Shown one piece after another: positions 44,573 through 53,389 of a DNA stretch of 64,000 bases. The notes under the pieces are model-generated. The model worked only from the letters and a program-made list of their open reading frames with translations, was not told the origin of the DNA and did not search any database. Where the stretch lies: contig NZ_JARQWR010000001.1 of assembly GCF_030766725.1 (NCBI RefSeq), positions 372,001-436,000 of the forward strand, in the 5' to 3' direction. The DNA comes from Flavobacterium aerium. Lineage in GTDB: Bacteria > Bacteroidota > Bacteroidia > Flavobacteriales > Flavobacteriaceae. Made by a program: the position numbers and the translations under genes. Numbering within the stretch: the stretch's first letter is position 1; every line of letters begins with the position of its first letter.

Positions 44573-45061
44573 TTATTTTTTTATTTGAAAATCCTGATTA
44601 GAAAATGGTGAGTTTTTAGGAACTACGATTACATTATATTCGTGATTTGTAGCTTGATGACAAGAATTGCAAGAGTTTGTGAGATTGGTGTAATTTTTCT
44701 GAAACATTTCTTGATTTTTTTTCAAAATAGAATTACTTAAACTATCCATCGCGAGATTTATCATTCCAATAGATTTAGTTTCTGGTCTGTCTGAACAGTA
44801 TTTTTGAATTCCTTCTAAATTTTCTTTGATTTCATTCATTTCAAAATCAGCTAATTTCCAATTTTGATTTTCTCCTGCAAACCAAAGTTTTGCGTGATGA
44901 ATTTGAATGTTACCCATAAATTCTCCAAATCCGGGTTTGTATGTCTGGGAAAGTTTGTTTTCTAAACTATCAATTCGAGTTTGTAAATCTTTTGAATTGC
45001 CAGACTTTTGACAACTACTTAACATCGTAATCGTAAGCATTATAATTACTGTTTTTTTCAT
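44573..45061 (-). CDS. Lipoprotein with c-type haem motif (162 aa)
   Basis: A lipobox (LSSCQKS, Cys17) is followed by a coiled-coil-like region (LQTRIDSLENKLSQ) and a helical bundle. The single haem-binding motif CNSCH lies at ~135-139. The fold resembles a cytochrome c'-like helical protein with its CxxCH near the C-terminus. It probably sits in the periplasm as an electron carrier or redox sensor. A decayed second copy lies at 46683-46898. First structural gene after the AraC regulator. Confidence 0.8.
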   Translation of the reverse strand: MKKTVIIMLTITMLSSCQKSGNSKDLQTRIDSLENKLSQTYKPGFGEFMGNIQIHHAKLWFAGENQNWKLADFEMNEIKENLEGIQKYCSDRPETKSIGMINLAMDSLSNSILKKNQEMFQKNYTNLTNSCNSCHQATNHEYNVIVVPKNSPFSNQDFQIKK

Positions 45062-45129
45062 CTTTATTTTTTAGTAAAAATAAACAACAAACAAATAATT
45101 TTATGGTCTATTTGAAAAACGAATGGTAT

Positions 45130-45954
45130 CTAATTCGTTGTTGAACGAAAAGTATTTGGAGTAATACCTGTATATCTTTTAAAATATTTAGTAAAGTGGG
45201 AATTGTCCTTGAAGTCTAGTGAATAAGAAATTTCAGTAATCGTTACATCGGTGTAAAGTAATAATCGTTTAGCTTCACCAATTATAGATTCCGAAAGCAC
45301 TTCAGTTGCTGACTGGTTATTTTCCTTTCTACAAATAGCATTGAGATTTTGAGGAGTAGTATTCAACAGTTTGGCGTAATGCGCAACTTCATTTGTCAAT
45401 TTTTTCTCTTGAACAAGAAGATCTTTAAATTTTCGAAAAAGATTCTCTTTGTGGCTACTTATTGAATTTTTAGGTTTTTCGGATTGAAGCAATTTAGCCA
45501 ATAAAGCTTTTAATAAACCTTCTATAATTGCGTTGCTCTCACCTTTACTTTCTTGATATTCTTTGTTTAAAAGTTGGAATAATTGTTCAACTGTACTTTT
45601 ATCATTTGGAAACAAGCAAGGATAGGAACTTATTTTGGAAAGTAATTGCTTTATTTCTTTGTCTAAACTCTCATCAATAAACGATTTTTTAATGATGATT
45701 ACAAAACCAGATGGTTCTGTTTCAATATCCCAAAAATGAATCTGTTCTTTACGTACAATGAAAACGACAGGAGGTATTATGGGAAATTCCTGTGTATCAA
45801 TAACGTGCACTCCTTTTCCTTTTGAGAGATACACAATTTCAAAATAGCTATTGTGTTTGTGAGGTGACGTTTTGCGGGTGTATTTTCTGAACGGAGAAAC
45901 TTTAATATTATCAACCGCTTTGGTTTTATCTTTTATTTTTAGTTCAGAATTCAT
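45130..45954 (-). CDS. AraC-family regulator with cupin domain (274 aa)
   Basis: The N-terminal cupin (HKHNSYFEIVYLSKGKGVHVID and FPIIPPVVFIVRKEQIHFWD) binds an unknown ligand. The C-terminal AraC domain (EVAHYAKLLNTTPQNLNAIC and VTITEISYSLDFKDNSHFTKYFKRYTGITP) binds DNA. It is 68 bases upstream of the cytochrome-like gene on the same strand and probably controls this cargo operon. Confidence 0.9.
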   Translation of the reverse strand: MNSELKIKDKTKAVDNIKVSPFRKYTRKTSPHKHNSYFEIVYLSKGKGVHVIDTQEFPIIPPVVFIVRKEQIHFWDIETEPSGFVIIIKKSFIDESLDKEIKQLLSKISSYPCLFPNDKSTVEQLFQLLNKEYQESKGESNAIIEGLLKALLAKLLQSEKPKNSISSHKENLFRKFKDLLVQEKKLTNEVAHYAKLLNTTPQNLNAICRKENNQSATEVLSESIIGEAKRLLLYTDVTITEISYSLDFKDNSHFTKYFKRYTGITPNTFRSTTN

Positions 45955-46085
45955 TTTTCTTTAGTACATGGTTAATTAGAGTGATGGTAAAATTCAGTTT
46001 ATTTTTTAGTTTTGCTTTTGCAATTACAGAAGTAAATTATAAAAAAAACATTGCTATCGTTGGATAAGTGTAGTGTAGTTACATT

Positions 46086-46652
46086 TTAATTGGAGTAAAA
46101 GGGTTTAAATTTTACTAAAAGCATTTTTGTCAAATAGCCATAAATAACTCCTAAAAACATTGCAACAATTACATCACTTGGATAATGAACTCCATTATAA
46201 ATTCGGCTGTATACCACTAAAATAGCCCAAAATATTAATATAATTTTTAGCCAGTTGTATTTCTTTGGTAAAAGTAAAATTAAAAAAGTAGCTAATCCAA
46301 AAGCATTGGCTGAATGTGATGATATGAAACCAAATTGTCCACCAGGTCCAGCTTCACTTAAATGAATTAGGTTTTGCAGTGCTGGTTCGTGGGAAGGTCT
46401 TAACCTTTTGACTGCGTTTTTTATAAGATGTGATGCAGTTTGGTCACACAAAGCAATTAAAAAAGTAATAGTTATAAAAACATAAACACTCTGTTTTCTA
46501 TATTCTCTAATGATAAGAAATGATATTAAGATATAAAAAGGTATCCAAAACAATTTATCGCTTGCCCAGTACATAATTGTGTCAAAAAAGGAGTTGTGTA
46601 TTCCGTTTAAATAGAGGAATAATTCTGTGTCAATTTTATTTATTTCGTTCAT
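46086..46652 (-). CDS. PAP2-family membrane phosphatase (188 aa)
   Basis: A polytopic lipid phosphatase. The three PAP2 motifs are complete: KNAVKRLRPSHEP, then ISSHSANAFG (catalytic His) and SRIYNGVHYPSDV (nucleophile His). Five to six helices surround them. It acts on undecaprenyl diphosphate, phosphatidylglycerol phosphate or related lipids at the inner membrane. It lies 130 bases upstream of the AraC gene on the same strand; a functional tie to the chromate operon is not evident. Confidence 0.9.
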   Translation of the reverse strand: MNEINKIDTELFLYLNGIHNSFFDTIMYWASDKLFWIPFYILISFLIIREYRKQSVYVFITITFLIALCDQTASHLIKNAVKRLRPSHEPALQNLIHLSEAGPGGQFGFISSHSANAFGLATFLILLLPKKYNWLKIILIFWAILVVYSRIYNGVHYPSDVIVAMFLGVIYGYLTKMLLVKFKPFYSN

Positions 46653-46682
46653 CGTATTTCATTTCATTTAATTCCAAAACCG

Positions 46683-46898
46683 TTTGATTTCCAATTTTTA
46701 TTTTCTCCTACAAACTAAATTTTTGCGTAATAAATTCGTGTGTTAATCATAAATTCTCCAAATTTAGGATACGTATGCTTCGGAAAAATTGATTTCTAAA
46801 CGACCAATTCTAATTTGTAAAATTTTAGTTTTGTCTGGTCGTTGACTACAAGAAACTAGAATAAAAAGTAAAAGGATTAATGGAATATGTTTTTTCAT
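46683..46898 (-). pseudogene. Decayed 5' fragment duplicate of the haem-motif lipoprotein gene
   Basis: Read from ATG 46898, the fragment encodes a lipoprotein signal (LLFILVSCSQ) followed by IRIGRLE, parallel to the intact gene's TRIDSLE. After a frame change near 46770 the reading continues as KFGEFM, then YYAKI, an in-frame stop, FVGEN and NWK, matching GFGEFMG, HHAKLW, FAGENQNWK of 44573-45061. It ends before the haem motif. It is therefore a truncated, frameshifted copy, not a functional gene. Confidence 0.8.
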
Positions 46899-46946
46899 TT
46901 TAAGATAAAATTTATCATTTGTTGCGTTAGGTTATTGAATTCTCCC

Positions 46947-47084
46947 GATTCTCAAGCTGTCGCACAACGTCAGTCTGTGAAAAAACTAAAATCAGCCTCT
47001 TGAGAATCTCATATTTGAGTTTTTTCTTTGGTAACCCTCCGAATAGTTTCTAAATTTGAAGTAGTTTTTTCACAGCCTTACGTT
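46947..47084. repeat. Two interlocked inverted repeats
   Basis: Arm a, GATTCTCAAG (46947-46956), is repeated inverted at 46999-47008 (10 of 10). Arm b, 46966-46988, is repeated inverted at 47062-47084 with 21 of 23 matches and the core CTGTGAAAAAACTA. The arms overlap in a-b-a'-b' order, a pseudoknot-like topology. They lie in about 300 bases with no gene, at the edge of the decayed gene copy. Confidence 0.65.
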
Positions 47085-47218
47085 CTCGCACTACAAGCAG
47101 TTTGGGATTAAGGAATCCTAATTTTTTGGATAATCACAAATTTATCTGATACAAGATCATTTAAAAAAGCTGAATACACAAATTGCTTGTAGCGTGTGTT
47201 GGCATATAACCCTTTTGG

Positions 47219-47836
47219 TTAGCTTAATTGTCGTCTAAAACTACAAAAAATAAAATTCTGTTTTGTTTCAAAAGGAGTTATATGGTCTTCGGTTACACAT
47301 TTTATTTTTTCAAATCCATTCTCCATTTCGGCGGTTAATGTTTCTTCACTATATTGTTTTATGTCTAAACCGCTACATTTTTTCGGTCCGTTTTCAGAAA
47401 ATGTTCCAACAGTTAAATATCCTGAAACTGATTTTCTTGCAGTTTCCATATATTTTTGAATTTGCTCTTCACTCGTCAAGAAATGAAAAGTTGCTCTGTC
47501 GTGCCAAACTTCAAAAGTTTCATTTGGTTCAAATTCTGTTATATCGCTTACAACCCAATTTACTTTTTCTGCATTTACTCCTAATCTTACTTTCGCTTTC
47601 TCAATTGCTTTTGCGGAAATATCTAAAACAGTTATATTCTCAAAACCTTCTTCGATTAGAAAATCTACGAGTTTACTATCTCCGCCACCAATATCAATAA
47701 TTTTTGATTTTTTTGTTAAATCAAACGATTTTATAAAATCTAATGAAGTTTTCGGAACTTCTTGAGTCCAACTTACTTCGTTTGAATTTTTTGTTTCGTA
47801 AACTGTTTCCCAATGATTTTTTCTGTTTTCTTCCAT
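47219..47836 (-). CDS. Class I SAM-dependent methyltransferase (205 aa)
   Basis: Motif I, IIDIGGGDSKLVDFLIEEG, is followed by VLDISAKAIEKAK (motif II acidic residue) and VSDITEF. The N-terminus NHWETVYETKNSNEVSWTQ is typical of small Bacteroidota methyltransferases. Soluble, no signal peptide. The substrate is unknown; detoxification of metalloids or small thiols is a possibility from its cargo context. Very AT-rich, like the rest of 43-48 kb. Confidence 0.88.
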   Translation of the reverse strand: MEENRKNHWETVYETKNSNEVSWTQEVPKTSLDFIKSFDLTKKSKIIDIGGGDSKLVDFLIEEGFENITVLDISAKAIEKAKVRLGVNAEKVNWVVSDITEFEPNETFEVWHDRATFHFLTSEEQIQKYMETARKSVSGYLTVGTFSENGPKKCSGLDIKQYSEETLTAEMENGFEKIKCVTEDHITPFETKQNFIFCSFRRQLS

Positions 47837-48062
47837 TATTCTTATTTTCTTTCGCTACGGTTCTTTTAGGGTTTTTGCCAACTTGTTTACACTGCTCACA
47901 AAATGTCATTGATACAACTAAAGCAGTGTGGCTTTCCACCAAATTTACAAGGGGGGCTTATTTTAGTTGTAAATATAATATAATGTTTTATAAATTATCA
48001 AAAAGAGTTTTGCGTGGGGGAAAGATGGTCGCTCCAAATTGCAAACTGATATATATTCGTAT

Positions 48063-50081
48063 TTATACATTGCTTTTGGGCTTATCCTTTTGCACCAAAT
48101 GCTGTAAGTCGGGGTTATTCTTTATGCGCTCCAGTTCGGCTTCGATAACCAGTACAATATCCGTTTTTATCTGCCTGTAATTGCCTTCGATTGCCTGCTT
48201 CATATTGTCTTTCCCGTTTTTGTCAATAAAAGATAAGATTTCCGGTATTTTTTGATATACTTTAGTTTCGGAAGCAACCTTTTCATTGTCCACGACAATT
48301 TCAGCATGGAAGATTTTCTGCTCGATCCTTTCATCAAAATTGTCCGATACAGCACCAACAAAAAAACCTTGTGTCAAGGTGGATATTTTGGAAGCCGGTA
48401 TGAGACTGTCTAATTGGGTAGATATCGAAGTCGATGTGTCGTTGCGGTTGATGCTCATACTCTGCCTTTTCTGTAATACTTTCCCGAATCGCTCCGAAAG
48501 GCTTTTTGCCGTTTCGCCAACAACCTGGCCACTAAAAATATTACCTACTGTATTTTGAATAACCTTGCTTTCCTTGTCGCCATAATCCCTTGTTAATTGC
48601 GAGAAATCCTGAAAGCCCAAACAAACCGCTACTTTATTACTACGGGCAGTTGCGATAAGATTATCCAATCCTCGAAAATATATTGTTGGCAATTCGTCTA
48701 TAATAACAGAACTTTTTAATTGTCCTTTTTTGTTAATGAGCTTTACAATTCTTGAATTGTACAAACCTAATGCTGCAGAGTAAATGTTTTGGCGGTCGGG
48801 ATTGTTACCTACACAAAGTATTTTGGGTTCTTTAGGGTTGTTGATGTCTAATGAAAAATCGTCGCCTGTCATTACCCAATACAATTGTGGACTAATCATT
48901 CTTGATAAAGGAATTTTAGCCGATGCAATCTGTCCTTGTAACTGGTCTTGGGCTCCGCCTTGCCACGCATCCATAAAGGGTGAAAGATAATTTTCCAAAT
49001 CAGGATATGAAGTAAGGATAGTAAATACGTCCGAATACTTTTTGTTCAGTAATTCAATGGCGTGTGGGAAAGTACAGTACTTACCATCCTCGTAGATTTT
49101 CAGATACCAAATAATGGCAGCAAACAGGATAATTGGGCTTTCCACGAAAAAATCGCCCTGCTTCTGTATCCAGCTACGGTTGAGGTTCAGCATTATGGTA
49201 TAAGCTGCTTCGTAAGCGTCGGAAATGTCCGTCATAAAGTCGGGATTGAGTGGATTGCAACGATGACTCTTACGTGGATCGTCAAAGTTGATGACATAGA
49301 ATTTGGGTTGTACTTTATACTTATCCCGATGCTTTAATAAATGGTTATAAGCAATGGTAGAAAGATCGTCAAACTTGAAATCGTAGATGTACATACTGAA
49401 ACCTTTCTCAATTTGTTGTTTGATGTAATTATTGATAATCGCATACGATTTTCCTGAACCTGGAGTTCCCAAAACTATCGTTGCCCGAAAAGGATTGACT
49501 ATATTAATCCAGCCGTTGTTCCATTTGCCTTTGTAATAAAATTTTGTGGGAAGATTGACAGAATATTCGTTTTCCATCAGTTTGGTTTCCTGTTGGAAAC
49601 TCTCGTTTTCATTATTGAAAACATCGTCCATCAGATTAGTACGGAGCAATCGGCTCATCCAAACTCCGGCTACCATTAAAGCGATATAACCTAAACTTGT
49701 GGTAAGGATATAAAGGATTGTGGCCGTAATTATTGATAGCTTTAATAAAGGTGTGTTCAGAAAAAACAGAACAAAGCCAATCGCCAAAGCAATATAAATT
49801 TTAGTCCAGGTTATCTTCTCGTCTTTAACCCCCTTTGTACCCAAACAGCTTAGTGCCAATAATACCAGAGCAAACACTTTGGTATATAAAGTATGCGAAA
49901 ACAATCCCGCGGTACGCTGAAAATTGCCTAATATTTTGTTGATTAGCTCTAAAGTCCATCCGCGATCTATAAAGTAACCGTAGCAAAACCAATAAAGGTG
50001 CATCAATACCAATAGGATACTTACTGCCCGCATAAAAGCCATAATTTTGGCTAATCCTCTTAAATCATCTTCTCCCTGCAT
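48063..50081 (-). CDS. mobC: MobC/TraG-type conjugative coupling protein (672 aa)
   Basis: A VirD4-like ATPase that links the relaxosome to the secretion channel. The N-terminal ~140 residues have several membrane helices. Walker A is GTPGSGKSYAI (~205-215), and Walker B is VIIDELPTIY with FQDFSQL sensor motif later (~470-500). The C-terminus is helical. It reads leftward from mobA-mobB and lies next to the cargo block, whose right edge is thus about 48.0 kb. It starts 101 bases after mobB ends. Confidence 0.92.
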   Translation of the reverse strand: MQGEDDLRGLAKIMAFMRAVSILLVLMHLYWFCYGYFIDRGWTLELINKILGNFQRTAGLFSHTLYTKVFALVLLALSCLGTKGVKDEKITWTKIYIALAIGFVLFFLNTPLLKLSIITATILYILTTSLGYIALMVAGVWMSRLLRTNLMDDVFNNENESFQQETKLMENEYSVNLPTKFYYKGKWNNGWINIVNPFRATIVLGTPGSGKSYAIINNYIKQQIEKGFSMYIYDFKFDDLSTIAYNHLLKHRDKYKVQPKFYVINFDDPRKSHRCNPLNPDFMTDISDAYEAAYTIMLNLNRSWIQKQGDFFVESPIILFAAIIWYLKIYEDGKYCTFPHAIELLNKKYSDVFTILTSYPDLENYLSPFMDAWQGGAQDQLQGQIASAKIPLSRMISPQLYWVMTGDDFSLDINNPKEPKILCVGNNPDRQNIYSAALGLYNSRIVKLINKKGQLKSSVIIDELPTIYFRGLDNLIATARSNKVAVCLGFQDFSQLTRDYGDKESKVIQNTVGNIFSGQVVGETAKSLSERFGKVLQKRQSMSINRNDTSTSISTQLDSLIPASKISTLTQGFFVGAVSDNFDERIEQKIFHAEIVVDNEKVASETKVYQKIPEILSFIDKNGKDNMKQAIEGNYRQIKTDIVLVIEAELERIKNNPDLQHLVQKDKPKSNV

Positions 50082-50182
50082 TATTTTAATTTTTAATGTT
50101 CGGGCGTGAATTTAAAAGCTGTACAGGTTGACTATAAGAATGTGGAAGTCAATGGCGTTGCGGGGCAGTGTTTGGCTGATTT

Positions 50183-51472
50183 CTATTTCTGACCTCTTTG
50201 GCGATTTCTTTTCTTCTTCATTCTGTTGGCAAAATCCTGTTCCTGGGAATCTTCGCCCTGTGCTTCAGGGAGCAAACCGCCTAGTGCTTCAATCAAACCG
50301 TCTTCGTGTTTTTCAGCGGTATTCAGGAAGTCGAATAAATAATGAGGTTCCTCTTTAGGAAGATCTGCATCTTTTGATTTTGTCATTTTTGACTGCACTT
50401 CCACAGGCTCTATAATTTCCGGTTTGATATTATTATTCCAGTAATCATTAAAGGTATTGGCAGAAAGCTCTTTTCCCAATCGTGAACCGTTCCATACTGT
50501 TTTAGAATTATGGTCTATAAAGGTGATTCCGTAAATACGTCCTGTGTCATTTCTGCGTACTACTACGTTAATTCCCTGTTCGCCTAACTGTTTTTTAAAA
50601 GCCAGCTCATCACTTGTTGATTGTAAAGCAATGGTAACTGCAGCTTTAATGGTTGGCTTTGCCGGATGGTCTTTTAAAGTCTCTTTGCATTTCGCGTAGT
50701 TTAATTCCAAAGTCGGTAGTCCAGCATTCTTTCCGAATAAAGAAGCCTTGAACGGATGTCCGGCTCTTTCGCCTTTTGCATTTAAAGGGATATATAATAA
50801 ACCCTGCTGCATTTTTCCCTTCAACTCGCCCTGCACTTTTTCGGTGGTAACATTAAAAAGAGAAAGCAAAGCATTATATTCTCCCAAAGTTTGGTACTTA
50901 TAATAATTCGGCAGGTGACGCACTACTGAGGCTATCTGACTTTTGACATCACCTGAGCGATAATCTACCGGACGGAAAACCTTGTCGTTCTGTCTATACT
51001 CTTTATCCGTTGCGGGTATCAATCCATGTTTTTTTTCCAGTTCACGACACACATTCATAGAGCGCATTTTCTCAAAACTGTCTGGAATCTTTTTGCCCTG
51101 CTCGTCCACGCAAACCGATACAATGTGAATATGGCTACGGTCAATATCGGTATGCTTGAACACCACAAAAGGCTGCTGGCCATAACCCATTTCCCTCATA
51201 TATTCTTCCGCCATTTCCCTGTACCTGTCATCACTTACTTTATCTTTCGGGTCAGGATTGAGCGAAATATGCAAAGTATGTTTCTCGGTATTGCGATTGG
51301 CTATTAGATAAGGGGCAAAAGATTGAGCTAATTGCGCAACGGAATAATGACCGCTTGCGGTTTCAATCATCTTATTGCCAAACAAAATCTGCCCGCTTTC
51401 ATTCTCTACTTTTAGCTGATTGTATGCCAATGCCCCGTATAAATTTCCGCTTCTTCCGATTTTTGCTATCAT
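50183..51472 (-). CDS. mobB: MobB-type relaxase (429 aa)
   Basis: A relaxase/mobilisation nuclease that nicks oriT. The N-terminus MIAKIGRSGNLYGALAYN carries the catalytic Tyr12 or Tyr17. The metal-binding triad is in FKHTDIDRSHIHIVS (HxDxxxxHxH). The C-terminal part ends in a basic tail (MKKKRNRQRGQK) that may be the secretion signal. It starts two bases after the mobA stop. An oriT-like hairpin lies upstream of mobA. Confidence 0.92.
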   Translation of the reverse strand: MIAKIGRSGNLYGALAYNQLKVENESGQILFGNKMIETASGHYSVAQLAQSFAPYLIANRNTEKHTLHISLNPDPKDKVSDDRYREMAEEYMREMGYGQQPFVVFKHTDIDRSHIHIVSVCVDEQGKKIPDSFEKMRSMNVCRELEKKHGLIPATDKEYRQNDKVFRPVDYRSGDVKSQIASVVRHLPNYYKYQTLGEYNALLSLFNVTTEKVQGELKGKMQQGLLYIPLNAKGERAGHPFKASLFGKNAGLPTLELNYAKCKETLKDHPAKPTIKAAVTIALQSTSDELAFKKQLGEQGINVVVRRNDTGRIYGITFIDHNSKTVWNGSRLGKELSANTFNDYWNNNIKPEIIEPVEVQSKMTKSKDADLPKEEPHYLFDFLNTAEKHEDGLIEALGGLLPEAQGEDSQEQDFANRMKKKRNRQRGQK

Positions 51473-51474
51473 TT

Positions 51475-51912
51475 CTAAGGATTTTTTTTCACATATTTTG
51501 TTTCAAATTCTTCGGTTATCTGAATGATTTTTTGGCATAATAGCGCCATCTCAGCAGTCTGTTTTTCCAATTTATAGAGAAAAGCTGCCGCCTTTTTCTC
51601 GGAAAAATGACGGTACAACAGCTTTACAATCTGGTTATAATTTACACCTACCGAGCGAAACTGGCTGTGAAATGAAGTCAATCGCATATAAAAATCAACT
51701 GTCCCTTTGTCAATTTTAACCGATTTCATCTCCTTGCTGAAAAGCAGCGAAATGATAAATTTTGCTTTATTGGGCATTCCCGATGTTTCAAAAAGCAATA
51801 AAAGTTTGGCATTTTCTTCATCCGTCAGTCGAAATACGTGGCGGTGGATGCTTGGGTCGTCTTTTGGCGAACGCCCACCCTTATTGCGTTTGTTGTTATT
51901 GTTTTCGTCCAT
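51475..51912 (-). CDS. mobA: MobA-type relaxosome accessory protein (145 aa)
   Basis: A small, basic, helical protein with an N-terminal disordered part (NNNNKRNKGGRSPKDD) and the family motifs HRHVFRLTDEENAKLLLLFE and VGVNYNQIVKLL. It resembles ribbon-helix-helix-type accessory proteins that bind oriT and guide the relaxase. First gene of the mobA-mobB-mobC operon, reading away from the oriT-like region. Confidence 0.9.
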   Translation of the reverse strand: MDENNNNKRNKGGRSPKDDPSIHRHVFRLTDEENAKLLLLFETSGMPNKAKFIISLLFSKEMKSVKIDKGTVDFYMRLTSFHSQFRSVGVNYNQIVKLLYRHFSEKKAAAFLYKLEKQTAEMALLCQKIIQITEEFETKYVKKNP

Positions 51913-51977
51913 AACCTGTCCATTTTAATCCTTACACAAAACCCTGACTTCGGAAGGTGTTTTTCAGCTCCCGGAAG

Positions 51978-52074
51978 GGCAAGTTGTTTTGAGGCACGAA
52001 CTCGGTTTCGAGTGCCTCAAAACACAACTTGCCGTGTTCCGTTGAACACAAAAATCCGCCCTTCGGGACGGATT
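51978..52074. other. oriT candidate: long hairpin plus second hairpin upstream of mobA
   Basis: Bases 51978-51996 pair with 52013-52033 with two unpaired bases, giving an approximately 19-bp stem; both arms include AAGTTG/CAACTT and GAGGCA/TGCCTC. An inner CTCG/CGAG stem closes the tip. AATCCG (52053-52058) with CGGATT (52069-52074) forms a second hairpin. Position beside mobA and the lack of any gene make this the best oriT candidate; the nick site cannot be read. Confidence 0.6.
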
Positions 52075-52360
52075 AAGTGTAACAGGGAAATACGGCTCGA
52101 TGCCGTTCTGTTTAGTTTCCATTCTGTCAAGATGCTTCGCATAAATATGTTAATAAAAATCATTTTACAAAGTAAAGATCTGTCTGTAAGAATATTGTAA
52201 TGTAATCACTAGACAAACTCTGCCTTTGATTGCCAAACACTACCACACAACAATAAGGAGCTAATTCAATCGCTTTATTTGCTTTATGGTTTTAATGCAG
52301 GTTATAAAAAATGTGTACAGGTAAATAAGAAAGGAGTATTTGGATACAGATATTTTGGAA

Positions 52361-52424
52361 TAAAAGCATAAGGTTTTAAAAGCGTAGAACTTTAAAAATG
52401 TAAAAGCATAAAAGTGGTAAAGCA
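52361..52424. repeat. Octamer-phased direct repeats (consensus TAAAAGCR)
   Basis: TAAAAGCA at 52361, TAAAAGCG at 52377, TAAAAATG at 52393, TAAAAGCA at 52401, TAAAAGTG at 52409 and GTAAAGCA at 52417 all fall on an eight-base grid; the intervening octamers at 52369 and 52385 also begin TA. They lie 190-250 bases upstream of a ParA-like gene. Iterons or a parS-like site for ParA/TraB are possible. Confidence 0.65.
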
Positions 52425-52610
52425 ATTTACCGATTACAACGTTTACCATTTGCTAAAAATTATTACTCACCAAGCTGTAATGAAAGCAAACAACAATCAA
52501 GGAAATTTTCAAAAAGGGAATACAGGCATATGGAAAATAGGTACTATTCAAATACACCAATATTTAAACCTACCAACCAAATAAAATGTGTAACAATAAA
52601 TATTTAAAAA

Positions 52611-53378
52611 ATGGAAACAAAAATGAAAACCTTAAAAATCAGTTTTTCAACGCCTAAGGGCGGTGTTGGAAAATCTACTATGACTGCACTACTTTCAAGT
52701 GTATTGCATTATCGTTTAGGATTTAATGTACTTGTAATGGATTGTGATTTTCCGCAACACAGTTTAGCCAATATGAGAGAAAGAGATTTGAAAACGATTA
52801 TGCAGAATGACTACCATAAAAGAGCTGCAATGAAGTTGTATCAAAGTATCAATAAAAAGGCATATCCGATTATCAGTTGTAAAGCGGAGGATGCCTTATC
52901 AAAGGCTTTGGAATACATAAATGAATCTGCAATAGAGCCTGATATAATTTTTTTTGACCTTCCTGGTACAGCCAATACAAAAGGTGTGCTTACTACCTTA
53001 AGAAGAATGGATTTTATTTTTTCTCCAATCAGTGCTGATCGTCTAGTTATGGAAAGTACATTGAGCTTTACTAAAGCATTCCTTGGTTTACCCGAAACAG
53101 ATGAGAGTAATAAGGATCAAAAAATGTGGATGTTTTGGAACCAGGTAGATGGTCGAGAAAAGACAGGAATATACGAGGCTTATCAAAGTGTTATTAACGA
53201 GCTTGATTTATCTGTAATGACCTCAAAAATAATGGATAGTAAACGTTTTAGGAAAGAAACGGATGATACACTCAACAGTGTATTTCGGTCAAGTTTGCTA
53301 CCTGCCGAACCACAGCTTATGAAAGCAACTAGAATAGATTTGTTTGTCGAGGAGTTTTTAAAAATTGTTAATCTCTAA
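52611..53378 (+). CDS. traA: ParA-like ATPase, TraA (255 aa)
   Basis: A MinD/ParA-type ATPase. The deviant Walker A is STPKGGVGKST (~12-22), Walker A' has DCDFPQHS, and Walker B is IIFFDLPGTANT. The C-terminus ends LFVEEFLKIVNL. Start ATG 52611 or ATG 52623 are both possible. It heads the right-hand transfer region and is followed 11 bases later by the DUF3408 gene. It probably partitions the excised element or positions the transfer apparatus. Confidence 0.9.
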   Translation: METKMKTLKISFSTPKGGVGKSTMTALLSSVLHYRLGFNVLVMDCDFPQHSLANMRERDLKTIMQNDYHKRAAMKLYQSINKKAYPIISCKAEDALSKALEYINESAIEPDIIFFDLPGTANTKGVLTTLRRMDFIFSPISADRLVMESTLSFTKAFLGLPETDESNKDQKMWMFWNQVDGREKTGIYEAYQSVINELDLSVMTSKIMDSKRFRKETDDTLNSVFRSSLLPAEPQLMKATRIDLFVEEFLKIVNL

Positions 53379-53389
53379 AACACTTAAGG

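Noticed and set aside
51838-52200. 120-codon plus-strand frame over mobA start and oriT region
   Set aside because: It overlaps mobA in antisense and runs through hairpins; no family resemblance.
52361-52424. CRISPR array
   Set aside because: Repeats are eight bases without unique spacers, and no cas genes are in the window.
52261-52449. 62-codon frame on the minus strand
   Set aside because: It only reads the octamer repeats; residues are a monotonous Phe/Tyr/Lys mix.
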